From Agrypnia vestita (lineage: Eukaryota > Arthropoda > Insecta > Trichoptera > Phryganeidae), in contig JADDOH010023140.1 of assembly GCA_016648135.1 (NCBI GenBank), forward strand, positions 248,001-312,000: 64,000 nt of DNA, read 5' to 3'. A program made the translations under genes and the position numbers. Every line of letters starts with the position of its first letter. The first letter of the stretch is position 1. The notes under the pieces were generated by a model, which made no database searches, had not been told where the DNA came from, and saw only the letters and a program-made list of their open reading frames with translations. Of the stretch, positions 47,854 to 59,778 are shown one piece after another.

Positions 47854-48889
47854 CTAGAAATAGTTGTAGATGTCGCCCCGAATGCGTGTTGCGCAATCGA
47901 AATTCAAATATTCCGTCATTCAAGTCGCACAAAGTGCGCGGGAAATACAATTTATTTTTTGATTTTTTTTGCACACGTATACACAAATATATACAATATG
48001 TTTTGCGATATTTGTCAGTTTTTGTTGGTTTATGATTCAATTGAATACTAATAGTGATTTATTAACAAAAATACACGCAATTTTGTTGCGTTTATTTGAA
48101 ATATGTGTGTGTGTGTGAAAGTGTATCATATTTATGTGTTATGAGTGCGATGTCCCGTCATGTGCCGTGCAACAAAATATACCGCACAGAAGAAGTTTAT
48201 TAGGTAGGCATCAAATAATAATAGCAAATAAAAAATAATTACTATTTTTCGGAAAATGTTGCGCTTGCAACATTATCGGAATTCAAAAATTATTTTTTTT
48301 AACTTAAACGATATAAAAATTATTGCATTTCGACACTTACGATAAAATAATATGAATGTGTGTGGTTTTTTTTTTAATATACGCATTTTTTCATGGTTTT
48401 TTCGTAAAAAGAAAAATTACAAAAAAATCAGAAAATCTCTGGCCTTGACCTATATTTTGAGTGAAATTTTTAGGGTCCTCAACAAGTTAACAACAAAAAT
48501 ACAGTCATTAGAAAATTGAATTGAATTAGAGGAATTTAAAAACGTGAAAAACAATTTTGAATGCATTAAAGTATGAAGAATTAGCGCAAACTAAAACTAT
48601 CCGCGTACATCAAAGCAGTCAACTGAAGAAAGCATACACAGTATTCCTCAATTTTAGGAATTGTGACATGCGATAATATTTATAGATAAAGTGGATTCCA
48701 CAAGGATACATAATATGTATCTTGTGGACATGTGAAATACATAAAGGACACCCCACATGCTTTTATGTGATAAAAAAGTCGCACACATTATTAGTTTTTT
48801 ATAACTTGTTATAGCACGTATTAGCTAAGAATGTTTATGGTTTGATACTATATTTCTGCCATTCTCTTGAATGGGGTATAGATGACACT

Positions 48890-49285
48890 AAACTGAGAAT
48901 TAATCTGTAAAGTTATGGCCTTTGAGATATGGTTCTAAAAACGCATACTGAAATGTCCTGATTGGACAGATGTACAAATATTGAGTTGTCCGGCATATGG
49001 AAAAAGACCGAAAAGTGCTGCGGACCATCAAGACAAGAAAGCTTGAGTATCTTAGATATATTGTGAAAGTATCAACTATAGCTTGACCAGGAGAAAATAA
49101 GTGTAAAATCATCATCCAGGAGAAAATAAGTGTAAAAAGAACCATAGGAAGATCTACTACTACTACGCATCTAATGGCTGCGTAACTTGAGGGATTGACA
49201 GCAACGTGTGAGTTGTTTCATGTGGCGGTGAACAGAGTTATATCGCGGACCTCCGATAGGAGATGGCACTACAAGAAGAAGATAA
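48890..49285 (+). pseudogene. Second LINE 3-prime remnant
   Basis: Frames include LRTIKTRKLEYLRYIVK (near 49015-49070) and GRSTTTTHLMAA then AVNRVISRTSDRRWHYKKK near 49150-49280, the C-terminal style of another non-LTR group. Several stops and frame changes; contains a 27-bp direct repeat GGAGAAAATAAGTGTAAAA at 49091 and 49121. Confidence 0.55.
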
Positions 49286-50145
49286 TTTATTAAAAAAAAA
49301 TTCAAATTATATGATTTAAAATGCGATGCGATGATTCGAGGGTCTAAAAATTAATATGAACTACCAGGGCCAATGAACTATTTAACAAACATTTTGGGAC
49401 TTGTGTTTTAAAAATTTCAAATTAACGGGGTTTTACTGTATATGGTTGGTTATCTAGTTGAGAATTGATGAAGTTTTGTAAATGTAATGTAATATATATT
49501 AAACAAATAGATTTTCATTCTTTACGTTTAGGTAAATAGCCTTATTCTAACTAAACTATAATTTTGTTTCGAACACAAATTACAAGTAACTATGCGCTGC
49601 GTAACGCATTTGGAGCATTATGATTTATGGGGCAATAAAAAAGGTCTCTTCGAGGTTGGATTTCTGGCAAAGTTGACCATATGACAATCTTCAGTTTTAG
49701 AATTTTAGCCTGTGTGTGAAGACGTGTATCAGGTTTAAAATTGTTTGTGTTTAAAATTTTAGCAATATGTATTAATATTTGTAAAGAAAAAATCTACTTA
49801 TTGTTAGATTTGTTTTGGCAATATTATTTTGTAATAATTACTAATTACTTTTGCAATAATATTTATTTTATCTTCATCCATTTTTAGCAATCGTGAGTAA
49901 CTCAAGAAAGTATCTGGAATTATTGAAAGAAATTTCTTACATCAATGAAGAAGATTCCGGTACTAGCTCTGAAGAAAGAGTATTTGAAAGTGAAAGTGAA
50001 CATGAATCCGATACTTCTGAATCCGTCGACAGCGAAATGACAGAAGAATCATCAGAAGAAAACATTCCAAGTCTTGGTAGAAAAAGAATGCGCATTTCCT
50101 CAAGCACGGACTCCAAGAAAGAGTCATCCACCTCCAAAAGCAATT

Positions 50146-50734
50146 CAGTAAAACCTCGTTAATTCGAAATTCAAGGGACCCAAAAAATAAATTTCGAATT
50201 ATAGGGGCCCCCGTTAATTCGTAATTTTAGGTACAAAAAAAATCGCAGTGCGATTGTGAAATTCGCGAAAAATCGTAAAACTCATGAAAAACTGTTAATT
50301 TTTTTAAATTTATGTTTATATTTAAATAAATCACTTTGAAAACGCAGTATTTATTATGTTAAGCCATGTATTCATTAGGGGACAAATCGTGAAACATTCC
50401 GCGTGGCATGTCGCATCAACATCTACGCTCATGTTTCGGGGACAATGACGCGGTCAATTGACGTGTACAGTAGCCGGCAAAGATCTTTAAATTTTTCGGC
50501 GTAGTGGGGGGAAGTTTGCGCCTGTACCATTCCACCAACGAGACCCAAATTTTGTCTTCTGCGCATTCCCCACTACGCCAAAAAATTTCAAGAAGTTTGC
50601 CGGCAACTGTACACACCGGGACTCACATATCACCTGTCGCGGAAATGTCGCCAATTTGGGACTTACAATTTTTAAAAATTTCGAATTATGGCGAATTTTG
50701 AATTATCGGGGTTCGAATTAACGGGGTTTTACTG
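50146..50734 (+). mobile_element. Pogo-like MITE, complete
   Basis: 589 bp from CAGTAAAACCTCGTTAATTC to AATTAACGGGGTTTTACTG; TA on the right, TT on the left (probably mutated). Removing it keeps the host piggyBac frame. Holds another MITE at 50468. Confidence 0.85.
50468..50609 (+). mobile_element. 143-bp-family MITE, copy 4
   Basis: 142 bp, CAGTAGCCGGCAAAGATC...TTTGCCGGCAACTG, flanked by TA (50466-50467, 50610-50611). It is inside the pogo-like MITE and is the youngest of the three layers. Confidence 0.9.
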
Positions 50735-50992
50735 TACAACAGAACTGCTTGCTGTCGATGGAACACAATGGATGGGCTTCGAAGCAAGTGGGTCCAGCGG
50801 TAGACTGCCCATTCATACAATATTCAAAGGTGTCGCAGGACCTATTGGATATTCCAAAAAAATGTGATGCCGGGTCATGTGCGAACTGCTTTCGAAGTAA
50901 TAATTGATACGCGCATGTTGAATCATTTCAATTGAACAATTGAGGACTTCAGTTAAATAAAACATTTAATATGAAAAAACGAAGTACTTATG

Positions 50993-51019
50993 GGCATCCG
51001 TCAATTTGACGGGTGCTGT
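50993..51019. repeat. Short hairpin GGGCATCCGTC/GACGGGTGC
   Basis: CATCCGTCAATTTGACGGGTG forms a stem; similar hairpins are common near piggyBac ends. Function unknown. Confidence 0.4.
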
Positions 51020-51242
51020 AGGTATATAAAAAATGCCAGTAAACCTGCAAACATAAGATGTCAAAAAAACGGTGTCCCAATGTTATACAATAACTGTCAA
51101 GATACAGAAATAGCAATATTGCTTAGTTCAGAATACGGATGATTGTATATTGAAAGATATTAAAATTTGCATTTTGTAATGTTTCATAAACATTCCGTGA
51201 ACAATCATTGGACCCTTTGGGATTCGTAATATCTTTACATAC

Positions 51243-51507
51243 ATACATAGTGTACATACAAGCATAGGTTTAATGTTTTTAATGTGATGTGTTTCTAGAC
51301 ATACTAGAGGTTTTAATGTACATACTTACATAAATTTAATGTTTATAGTGTGATGTGCTTCTAGACATACTAGAGGTTTTAATGTACATACATACATAGA
51401 TTTAATGTTTATAGTGTGATGTGCTTCTAGACATACTAGAGGTTTTAATGTACATACATACATAGATTTAATGTTTATAGTGTGATGTGCTAGACATGAT
51501 AGAGGTT
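51243..51507. repeat. 66-bp tandem repeat, about 4 copies
   Basis: ATACTAGAGG recurs at 51301, 51367, 51433 and (ATGATAGAGG) 51499. Units include GTACATACATACATAG and TTTAATGTTTATAGTGTGAT; the inner copies are almost identical. Confidence 0.9.
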
Positions 51508-51724
51508 AGTGATGGTTAAGCCGTTATTTTAAACGGTTACAAATGATATAGTTATTTGAGATTTGTATCTGATTGTATAAATGAGTGGTAACTGAGATAT
51601 ATCTGTTGACTAGTACCGATGATTGCCCATCGAATTGCAAAAATGATTTACCAATCATCGACACAATCAGATACAAATCTACAGTAACGGTTAGTGTATC
51701 ACCGATTAAAATACCATCACTAAT
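51508..51724. mobile_element. Small inverted-repeat element
   Basis: TTAGTGATGG at left and CCATCACTAA at right; inner GATTTGTATCTGATTGT / ACAATCAGATACAAATC pair. Confidence 0.55.
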
Positions 51725-52179
51725 AGTGGTATTGAGGAAAATTATTTATAAGAGCGGTATTGAGGAAAATAATTTATATGATTGATGCATTTCGAGGACT
51801 TGATGAAATTTTATTAAAACTTAAAGTTTTGGATATCTTAATCGTTTTTAAAAAGGTTTAATTATACCAAGGCGAGTAGCAAAATAATATTGAATAAAAA
51901 ACAATAAAACCATGCATAAATTTGCATTTTTAATAATATTAGGTAATCCCGGAATTAATGTGGTTTTTTCAATAGGCAACTGTGGCTCAGTATTTTTGGG
52001 TCCGTTGAACAGTGAAGACGTGCGTTGTAATTTTTTTCTTCTCTGTGATCCTTTGCCTTTCTTTTAAACAAAAAAATCTTTTCTATCCCATTTACAAACA
52101 ATGGCAGAGACGTGTCCTTCGGAAACACATTTAAGAAGATGTATGCTGTTTTTGTTTCATTAAAAAAAAAATGCGACAG

Positions 52180-53114
52180 AATCGACGGAATCCATTTGTG
52201 ACATTTACGGTGGTATGTATACTGGACAAAAGAAAGTGTCAACAATTGGTTCAAAAAATTTCAAACGGGCAATCTTGATTTGAAGGACGAGCCTCGAGTC
52301 TAGTGGGTGAAACAGCTCTAAAGGCGGAAATCGAAGCAAATCCCATTATGACCATTGATGAATTATCGAAGAAGGTCGGCACTAAAAATATTGAACACCC
52401 ATCGCTTCTTGATAAACTGGGAAAAGTTTAAAAAGAAGGTATCTGGGTTCCTCACATGCTCACCGATCACAACAAAGCTCAACGCCTCAGCATATGCAAA
52501 ATAGTGCAAGAAAAGCAACATTTTACCTCATTTCTCCATGACCGGAGACGAAAAATGAGTCCTTTATCATGATATTAAAAAAAATAAACAATGGTTAAAG
52601 AGGTCAAACCCCAATTCCAACACCAAAACCAGGACAACATCCGCGGAAAGCATTATTTTGTGTGCGGTGGGATTCGAAAGGTATAATTTATTATTAAGTT
52701 TTAAAATAAGGGCAAACCGTTACTGCAGCCCTCTATTGTGAACAAATGGACAAATTAAATGCGACGTTACAAAAAATTAGACCTGCTCTTGTGAATAGAA
52801 GGAATGTCATTCTTCAACATGATAACGCCCGGCCACATGTTGCCGATATTACCCGTAAAAAAATCCAGGACTTTGACTGGGATGTTTTATTGCATCCACC
52901 CTATTCTCTAGACTTGGTACCGAGCGGCTTTCACTCATTTCGCTTTTTAGAAACGCAATTAAGGAATGAAAAATTTGACAATAACGAAGAACTGAAATCG
53001 GGTCTCTCGGAGTTCTTCAAATCTAATCCAAAAGCCTTTAATGAGAAAGGAATTTTAGTTCTAGTAAATAGATGGCAAAGAGTCGTAGATAACACTGGAA
53101 ATTACTTTATGTAA
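52180..53114 (+). pseudogene. Mariner transposase, decayed
   Basis: Fragments in several frames: TESICDIYG, FKKFQTGNLDLKDEP, WVPHMLTDHNKAQRL, then an open stretch MDKLNATLQKIRPALVNRRN, LQHDNARPHVADITRKKIQD, HPPYSLDLVPSGFHSFRFLE to stop at 53114. The third catalytic Asp (TDYHF in active elements) reads SGFHS here, so it is inactive as well as frameshifted. Confidence 0.85.
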
Positions 53115-53188
53115 AAAATTTTATTAAATAATTAAAAAAAGTCAAAATTAAAAAATCAAGTTTGAGTTTTACTATAAAACGACATTAA

Positions 53189-55324
53189 CCCTTAAATGCA
53201 CGGTGTGATAAAACTGTCACATAAGATTTCAACTTTTATAACATCGTCTGGAATCGTCAAATAAATATATTAATTATTTTGTCAAGTAGATTGCTAAATT
53301 GAGTATTCAAAAAAATGTTGCTTTGACTGTTATATATCACTAATGTGATCAATAAAATCAATTATTATTATTATCCGGTGTTTTCAATTCGTCGTTCTTT
53401 GAGGTTACTTTGACATTTATTTATGGGGCTATTTTAAGTTCTTCAGTGGCATAAAAATATCGGTGGCTCGTATCGAGGTATGTTTGTGAATATTTATATG
53501 TTTAAGTTTAATTAGTGTTTAAGAAATAATTTCAAATAGTTTCATAAAAAGCATTTGTTCTTATGTTGTAGAATTGCTACACTATGCAGTAAGCATAAAT
53601 TTGAATGCATAAAACATTTTTAGGTAATAAGCTGTATAAAACGAGTAATATGTCCGATGCTGAAATGGAAGCCTTCATAAATTGTTACATTATAGATGAT
53701 TACGAGTCTAAAGTGGTTTTGAGGAGTAGGATGATGATAACGATGCGGATATTGATACTATCAGAGCCAGATTTGATGGTCCAGAAGCTGAATCGGATGT
53801 CGAAGATGAAAAAATTCTTATCCCCATATCATTAACAGTATTGGTTATGATGACCAACTTATCACTGATACTTTTTTACTACAAATAGTTTGAGACCAAT
53901 ATCGCATGATGTAGCTGTATAAAATATGAATTTTTTGCCTTCAACAACTGAAGAAGTTCGGCAGGGTACCATGCGAAATTTAGTTTGGAAAACTAAACAT
54001 TTTTCATTAGTGAGTTGCAAACGAAGTTTGGAATAAATGCATAATTGGGTAGAGAAGTCATGGAATTGGACACATCATATAGATATTTATTTATTTTTTT
54101 ACAAACAGTATAATAGATAAAATTGTTCAATAAACAAATCTGTAGGCATTAAAAAAATTGTTAATCCAATAAGCATCACAGCTCTCAAAGTCAAACAATA
54201 TATAGGTAGGTACCTATACTGATATTTATGACAATCAATCAATATCTTAGTGTAGACATATATTCTGGTCAAAGAAATATGAAATATCGTATGACTATCG
54301 CGAATTATTGTTCTAAGAAATCTCAATCACATTATCTATTTTGACAATTTTCATACTTCAGTTTTTAACCAAAATAGTATATGGTCTGTATTCTATATTC
54401 ATGCACAATAGGCTGCCTACTGCAAGTTACCAGATAAAAATAAATATATGAAAAAATATGATCCCCGTGGAATGTACGAGGGCCAAATGACAATTAATAA
54501 AGGTACTGATAATACAATCACTGCTTGGAAAGACAATAAGGTGGTTACCTGTTATCAAAATACGTCACAGTCGAGCTCGCTATCAGTTTTGAAAGATAAA
54601 ATAAAAAATAAAACCAAAATACCTGTTCCATGACCTTGGATCGTAAATTAATATAATGCTCATATGGGCGGGGTTGATCTGATGAACAATTTCATAGGAT
54701 GTTATCGTATTCACGTCAGAAGCTGTGAATGGTATCTAAGGATAGCGTACTGTTTGATAGATATAAATGCATGGGTTATTTATAAAAAGGCCAATGAAAA
54801 AAAGACAAAAAAAAGAACAATTTAAATTTAAGCGATTTTCGAAGCAAACTTGCTAGCGCACTCTGCTCCATGGGGAGTGTTGAAGAAGCGAAATTTGGTA
54901 CACAAACGAAAAAAATCAAGCTATAAGGAAACGAGAACTCGCAAAATACAATCCTCCTAAAAATACAAGAAGGATAATTGTTGGACATTGGCCTTCAAGG
55001 ATGTAAGGGATTTTACAAAGAATTTGTGAAAAGTGTTGTGTAAATGTGTATTATAAAAATAAAAAAATGTTTCAAGGCTTTCCATATTTAAAAATAAAGT
55101 ACCTTTTAAGATACATGACAAAAAATAATAATTGTAAAAAATTTTTTTTTCACGTTTTCTTGTTAGTGCATAGTGTTGTAATTTTGCAACAAAGCTATTT
55201 TAACTAATGAAATAGGTTTAAAAATGTATGACATTTTTTGGTTATTTTTCCTGTTATCTAAGCATTTTGAAACATGATAAAACATTTTTTTTCATTAAAA
55301 TATAAAAAATCATACATTTAAGGA
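53189..55324 (+). mobile_element. piggyBac element in the mariner terminal repeat
   Basis: 2136 bp flanked by TTAA (53185-53188, 55325-55328). Ends CCCTTAAATGCACGG and (inverted) TCCTTAAATGTATGA. Contains a broken transposase gene. Confidence 0.9.
53649..54830 (+). pseudogene. piggyBac transposase, broken
   Basis: Starts MSDAEMEAFINCYIIDDYES; an adjacent frame gives DDNDADIDTIRARFDGPEAE. TEEVRQGTMRNLVWKTKHFS follows near 53950. The C-terminal half keeps RGMYEGQMTINKGTDNTITA, WKDNKVV (54448-54634) and HMGGVDLMNNFIGCYRIHVR, SCEWYLRIAYCLIDINAWVI (54660-54785), hallmark DDE_Tnp_1_7 blocks. The first part of the catalytic domain is deleted and several frameshifts are present. Confidence 0.8.
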
Positions 55325-55344
55325 TTAATTCCGGGATTACCTAA

Positions 55345-56610
55345 TATATAATATGAAAGCCATTATATTTAATGCGGAGCACATCCATAAAATTGGTTCA
55401 AATTTGTGGATACGAGGAAGGCGATTGTTGGCTCGCCTCTCATGCGGGGCTTATGGGGAAAATAATATTTTATCAGTATTATAAACATTTAATTAATACT
55501 TATTAAAACGTAATTATTTATTTTGTTGTTTTACTTCTTTAGCATTTACTTAATAAAGTAGTATATTATTAAAAACAAACTGTATAATATAAAAATGTAT
55601 ATTTTCCCCCTACTCTCAGGATTACAAGATTTTTATCTTAACAATAATGTATGTCTACTAAAAATATATGATGTATTCCAATATTTACAGTACTATCTTG
55701 CTGAAGTTTTACCTCTCTAAAACAGATACGCATATAATATTTTACACTCAACCCTTTCTTACATGGTAGATACGTTCCAAAGAAATCCATTCAAAAGAAA
55801 AAATTGTTAATTAGATATAGGTACTATACATAAAAAAGTGAAGCAGTATTCCTAACTTAAAAAATCGTATTATATATTCAAATATTTAAATTTCTTAATG
55901 ATGAATAAATAATTCTTGTAAAAGTATAGCATTTGTTCTTTTATTATAGACCATGTTATTTAAAAATTGAGTAAAAAAATGTTGGGTTTATATAGATTAT
56001 CATTATTTTTATTTTATTATATTTTGATATCAGTAGACTAATAAAATAAATAAAAAAAGATTTTTAAATGTGTTTAAGTGAAAAAATAATGGTTTTACAG
56101 GTAGACCATAAGTTTATGCACTTTTAAAATTTGAATAAAAAAAACTACAGGTCGTATGATAGTGAATGTTTATTTACTGAAAAAGCACAAATGCACAAAT
56201 AATGTTGTCTAAATGTCCGCTAGCATTCCTGGAATTGGCACCTATGTAGGGAGGAGCCTGAGAAATGAGGATCGATGATGCCCTTTGATGACGTAGCTTA
56301 TAACTTTCACTTTTGGAGAATGAGAAGGCGTTTGAGTTTAGGGTTCTCCCTGTTCCAGAACCTGCAATTTTGCTTATTAACATGCCGGTTTATACGTAAT
56401 TGGGCTTCGTGGGAGAACAAAATGTTAAATTTGTGAACCCCTTAAACAATGTCTCAACAAGTGTTTTTTGTGAAATCGTTTCAAAATTCGATGCAAAGCT
56501 TGCGAGTTGACAAGCCGGGATCTTCTCATGCAGATTCGTTAATGCGAGTCCTACTTCACTGATTCACACAGTGTAATCGGTAGTGAGCGCAAAACAGGCG
56601 CCGAACATCA
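55345..56610. other. AT-rich stretch, no gene seen
   Basis: Low-complexity AT sequence (55480-56150). 56200-56600 is more balanced but shows no coding similarity. Confidence 0.4.
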
Positions 56611-56614
56611 CATG

Positions 56615-57585
56615 AGAATATAATATAATTGTATATATCGACGGCTCTTACGTATAATATCGTAACCCACAAAATGCAGTTTTGCAGAAGAAGCATTTAA
56701 ACACATTTTCGTCCGGTATCTAAATATTGCCCATTTTTTTTTGAAATTTCAATCAAATATTTTATTTTTTACTGTAGTTTTATAAATAATCACAAAAATG
56801 CACATATGATATTATACTTCAGAAAAGACGCAATGTAAAATATTGTATGAATGACTTACAACAGTTTACATCGTAGTTAATTGGGATCAGATTGTCATTG
56901 GAAAATAACATAACTTATGTTATTTTCCAACGTATATTATCGTAAGTGTTACATGTGATAATTATTTGATTCCTAAGTACAATGTACATAATCGTAAGTA
57001 GCACTAACGATAGTATACCTCATTATTTATCATAATAAACAAATTCAAATATGTATTTAATGTACAAACATAAAGTACATAATTACCATTTGGTTTGTTA
57101 AATGAAATATTTTGGTCTCTTTCGTGCAAACATTGCTATCGGTTATTATTCTATAAATCTGTTGTTTTTTTTTCAGTTGTACATGATATTGATCTTGTTT
57201 CTAAATCTAAATTACATATTTTTTGTGCTTTATTCAGCTCCATATTCTTATTTTTTAATTTTGAGGGTTTCATTTTTGAAAATAGGAATAAAAATATGCT
57301 AATAAAAAAAAAAACACGCGGCGAATGTCTGTCTGCCCCGAGAACACAATCGTAACTGACACTTACGTAGCTACCGCTCGCCTATTTCGACCTGCGAATA
57401 TTATTGCAATGAATCATACTATATGTGTTTATTTGAGATATGATAAAATGCGTCCGAAAAAACTTTATTTATTGCAAAATATCTTTTTTTCTTTCTTGGA
57501 AATAACTCAAAATCGTCAATTTATGTGTTATGATATTATACGTGGGAGCCGTCGATATAATTATATTATACAAAGGATATAAAAG
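56615..57585. repeat. Long inverted-repeat element
   Basis: TATATCGACGGCTCTTACGT and TATAATATCGTAAC at 56633 are inverted at 57525-57565; similarity extends about 150 bp inward. No transposase seen. Confidence 0.55.
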
Positions 57586-58904
57586 CAAAGCAACCATTGA
57601 GATGTTTCTGAGATAAATACAAAGAAACCTACTTCTTATTGGAAATAAATTTTTAAAAACAATTGCCACCTCAGATTTTTTTATATATGTTTATAAATAA
57701 ATAAATATTTAATCTTTAAATATGGATATTGCTGTCTTTGCTATGATGTTTCATGTAAAATCAACATCACTCTCACTTTAGTATGAAATGGCCATTTTGT
57801 CATGTGACATATCCTTGGGGTTTGATTGGTTGAAGTGGATATTACTGCCTTTGATTTTTACACTACGAAGATATTGCTGTTTCTGCTTTTAATAGTTATT
57901 TAGAATTAGTTATTTAATAGTTATATAGTTATTTTAATAGTTATTTAGAAACATGATTTTGGAAGGGACAGAGCTATATTTCCTATGAAATTTCGAATTT
58001 AGTACATTATAAATTAGTAATCCTCGGGTGTTCAAAACTTTTTTTTACTTCGTTTCTTTTAACTCGTAGCGTCTGCTTGCCTGCTGAAAAACTTTTATCG
58101 GATCGACTTTTAACCCTTTTCCCATGATCCAACTGAACCAACCCGAGCTGAAACTTTGCAGGCAGACTCGTGGCGACAACAAAAATGATCTAACAATTTT
58201 TTTTTAATAATTATAGTATAATTTTGGATTTTTCGAAATTTTAACAGTTTTTCAAATTGGAAAGGAGCCCGGCGCGCGGAGGAGGCACAAAACCTGTTTT
58301 AACTAGTCTGACTTGAGTCATGGGTCCGATCAGATGGTTTCGCCGACACCGTGCCCCCCTATACCAATTACTTCAATATTCTATAAGTTTTAAGGATAAT
58401 AATAATAATAATGGAATAGATTTTCCACATGAACTTAAAGCAAGAGGTATATGTTGATAAAATATCAAATTGGAAACAATACAAATGAAAAAGGGAGTAT
58501 AATAAAAATTTGGTTTTAATGGGTTGGTTTTTTTCATTTTTTGTATATTGCTGCCTTTGTTTTTATACCCCACATATAGCTGATCACATTTTTTTCCATA
58601 GAATAATGAACTCTTATAATTTGGATGCCTCTGACGTCTCATCGTCCATATCATTCCTTATACCGTCTAGAAATACTTATGGCGAATTTCGAATTATCGA
58701 GATTTTATTGTAGCAGTTAATAACGGTTATGAAGCTAAATTAGTAGATAATATTTTAAATAGAAAAATGTAACAAATAGCCTGTAATAAATTTTTGTTCC
58801 ACAGTAGTGATGTAGTTAAGCATCAAGATTTTCAATTGCGTCGCATTTTATTTATTCCACTTCCGGAGTCAAAAATCTCCCACCAGACATCATACCCGCA
58901 TTTT
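57586..58904. other. Gene-free stretch with a pogo-like right end
   Basis: 58678-58713 reads GGCGAATTTCGAATTATCGA then GATTTTATTGTA, a decayed pogo-like end. A direct TAGTTATTTAGAA repeat lies at 57890-57955. Nothing coding is clear. Confidence 0.35.
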
Positions 58905-59241
58905 ATATGAATAATACTAAGGATGATAAATTTAGGCATTTTGGTGTATATTCACTGGAATGCAACGATTGTCCCGCATTTTATATAGGGAAGACATCGC
59001 GCAATATAAACATTAGAGTAAAAGAGCACTTGCATTATTTAAGAAGTAGTAGGTTCTCGGAAATTGTAAACTAATTGAAGAAGACCACACATTCAATAAT
59101 AGTTCAGGAGTTAGTGATATTCATAAAAACAGAATAGGTAGTAGACTAGATAATTTAGAGGCATTAGAGATAAGAAAAGCCATTAATATGAATCGTAAAA
59201 TCATTAATAATCAAGTAAACTTATCTTTTAGTCCACTTTAA
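58905..59241 (+). pseudogene. Penelope-like element GIY-YIG endonuclease fragment
   Basis: Reads FGVYSLECNDCPAFYIGKTS, RNINIRVKEHLHYLRSS, a stop, then LIEEDHTFNNSSGVSDIHKN and RIGSRLDNLEALEIRKAINM. GVYSLECNDCPAFYIGKTSR is the GIY-YIG core of Penelope-like retroelements, followed by their H.F and LE..EI.KA..MN blocks. The reverse transcriptase is absent. One stop and a frameshift. Confidence 0.8.
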
Positions 59242-59519
59242 AATATGTTTCCCTAAATAGTAATACTCCCAGTGCACTCCCACTAAAAGAAATTATAAAT
59301 TTGGTTAATTTTAGTAATATACCTTGCATTTGCCTCGATTGTTTAAATTTTAATTATATTTTTATAATTAAAATTTTTAAATAATATCAGCGGAATTCTT
59401 ACTTACATACATAAAATAATATCAGCGAGTTCTTACTCACATAAATAATTTAAAAATTTTTTTTTCATAAACTTTAAATCTTTTATTCTTGTTTTAAATT
59501 TGAACTACATAATCAAATA

Positions 59520-59745
59520 TCGAAGTATTGTGCGTCAAGCTTTCTCGACTAAAGTTTGTATGGGAAAAAGAAAAATGGATTTTTTTCGTTTTTCCAGGCA
59601 CTTTTCTCTTCACAAGAACCTTCCTCGGGCTTCGACGAATATTTGAAATTTTTTTTTATCCGAATTGGTCCAGCCATTCTCGAGTTTTGCGCTTAGCAAC
59701 ACATTTAGGGATTCATTTTTATTCATAATAGACATTGTATTGTAA
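59520..59745 (+). repeat. RTE-like LINE 3-prime end
   Basis: TTTCTCGACTAAAGTTTGTATGG and CGAATTGGTCCAGCCATTC, TCGAGTTTTGCGCTTAGCAA then CATTTTTATT resemble 3-prime ends of RTE-type LINEs. Confidence 0.45.
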
Positions 59746-59778
59746 ACCTTTGGTTTACTTTGTTCACATCTATTTTGG

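Larger units (their letters stand above)
46733..48486 (+). mobile_element. TTAA-bounded piggyBac-like element, copy B, with LINE inside
   Basis: TTAA at 46729-46732 and 48487-48490. Aligns with copy A on both sides of a LINE insertion; without the LINE it is about 885 bp, like copy A (824 bp). Left end GC-rich with GCACCCGTGCGGCGGG hairpin. The short frame CCGTGCAACAAAATATACCG is kept at 48165. Confidence 0.75.
46359..49438 (+). mobile_element. Pogo-like MITE split by nested elements
   Basis: Left end CAGTAGAACCTCTTTAATTC after TA (46357-46358), right end AAATTAACGGGGTTTTACTG before TA (49439-49440). A complete relative is 50146-50734. The 3 kb between the ends holds copy B of the piggyBac-like family, a CR1-like LINE and other LINE sequence. 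Confidence 0.65.
49888..50955 (+). pseudogene. piggyBac-type transposase remnant, split by a pogo-like MITE
   Basis: After an AG at 49886-49887 the frame reads VSNSRKYLELLKEISYINEE, then an acidic Ser/Glu-rich stretch and GRKRMRISSSTDSKKESST. At 50146 a MITE interrupts it. At 50737 the same frame resumes TTELLAVDGTQWMGFEAS, GRLPIHTIFKGVAGPIGYSK; after a frameshift PGHVRTAFEVIIDTRMLNHF follows. DGT.W...GR.P.HNIF...GP and AF.LIID..ML are piggyBac N-terminal features. The DDE catalytic part is absent. The element limits are unknown. Confidence 0.65.
51939..55344 (+). mobile_element. Dead mariner with a piggyBac inside its right terminal repeat
   Basis: TA at 51937-51938 and 55345-55346. Left end TTAGGTAATCCCGGAATTAA; the right end is split at its TTAA (53185-53188 / 55325-55328). 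The two rejoined ends match in 28 of 29 positions. Without the insert the mariner is about 1266 bp. Confidence 0.93.

Noticed and set aside
50416..50701. Open frames on both strands around 50416-50701
   Set aside because: They read through the inverted arms of the 143-bp MITE; similar frames recur at every MITE copy (12454-12752, 39689-39933).
56174..56383. Minus-strand 69-codon frame
   Set aside because: No recognisable motif, no splice context, within expectation for this region.
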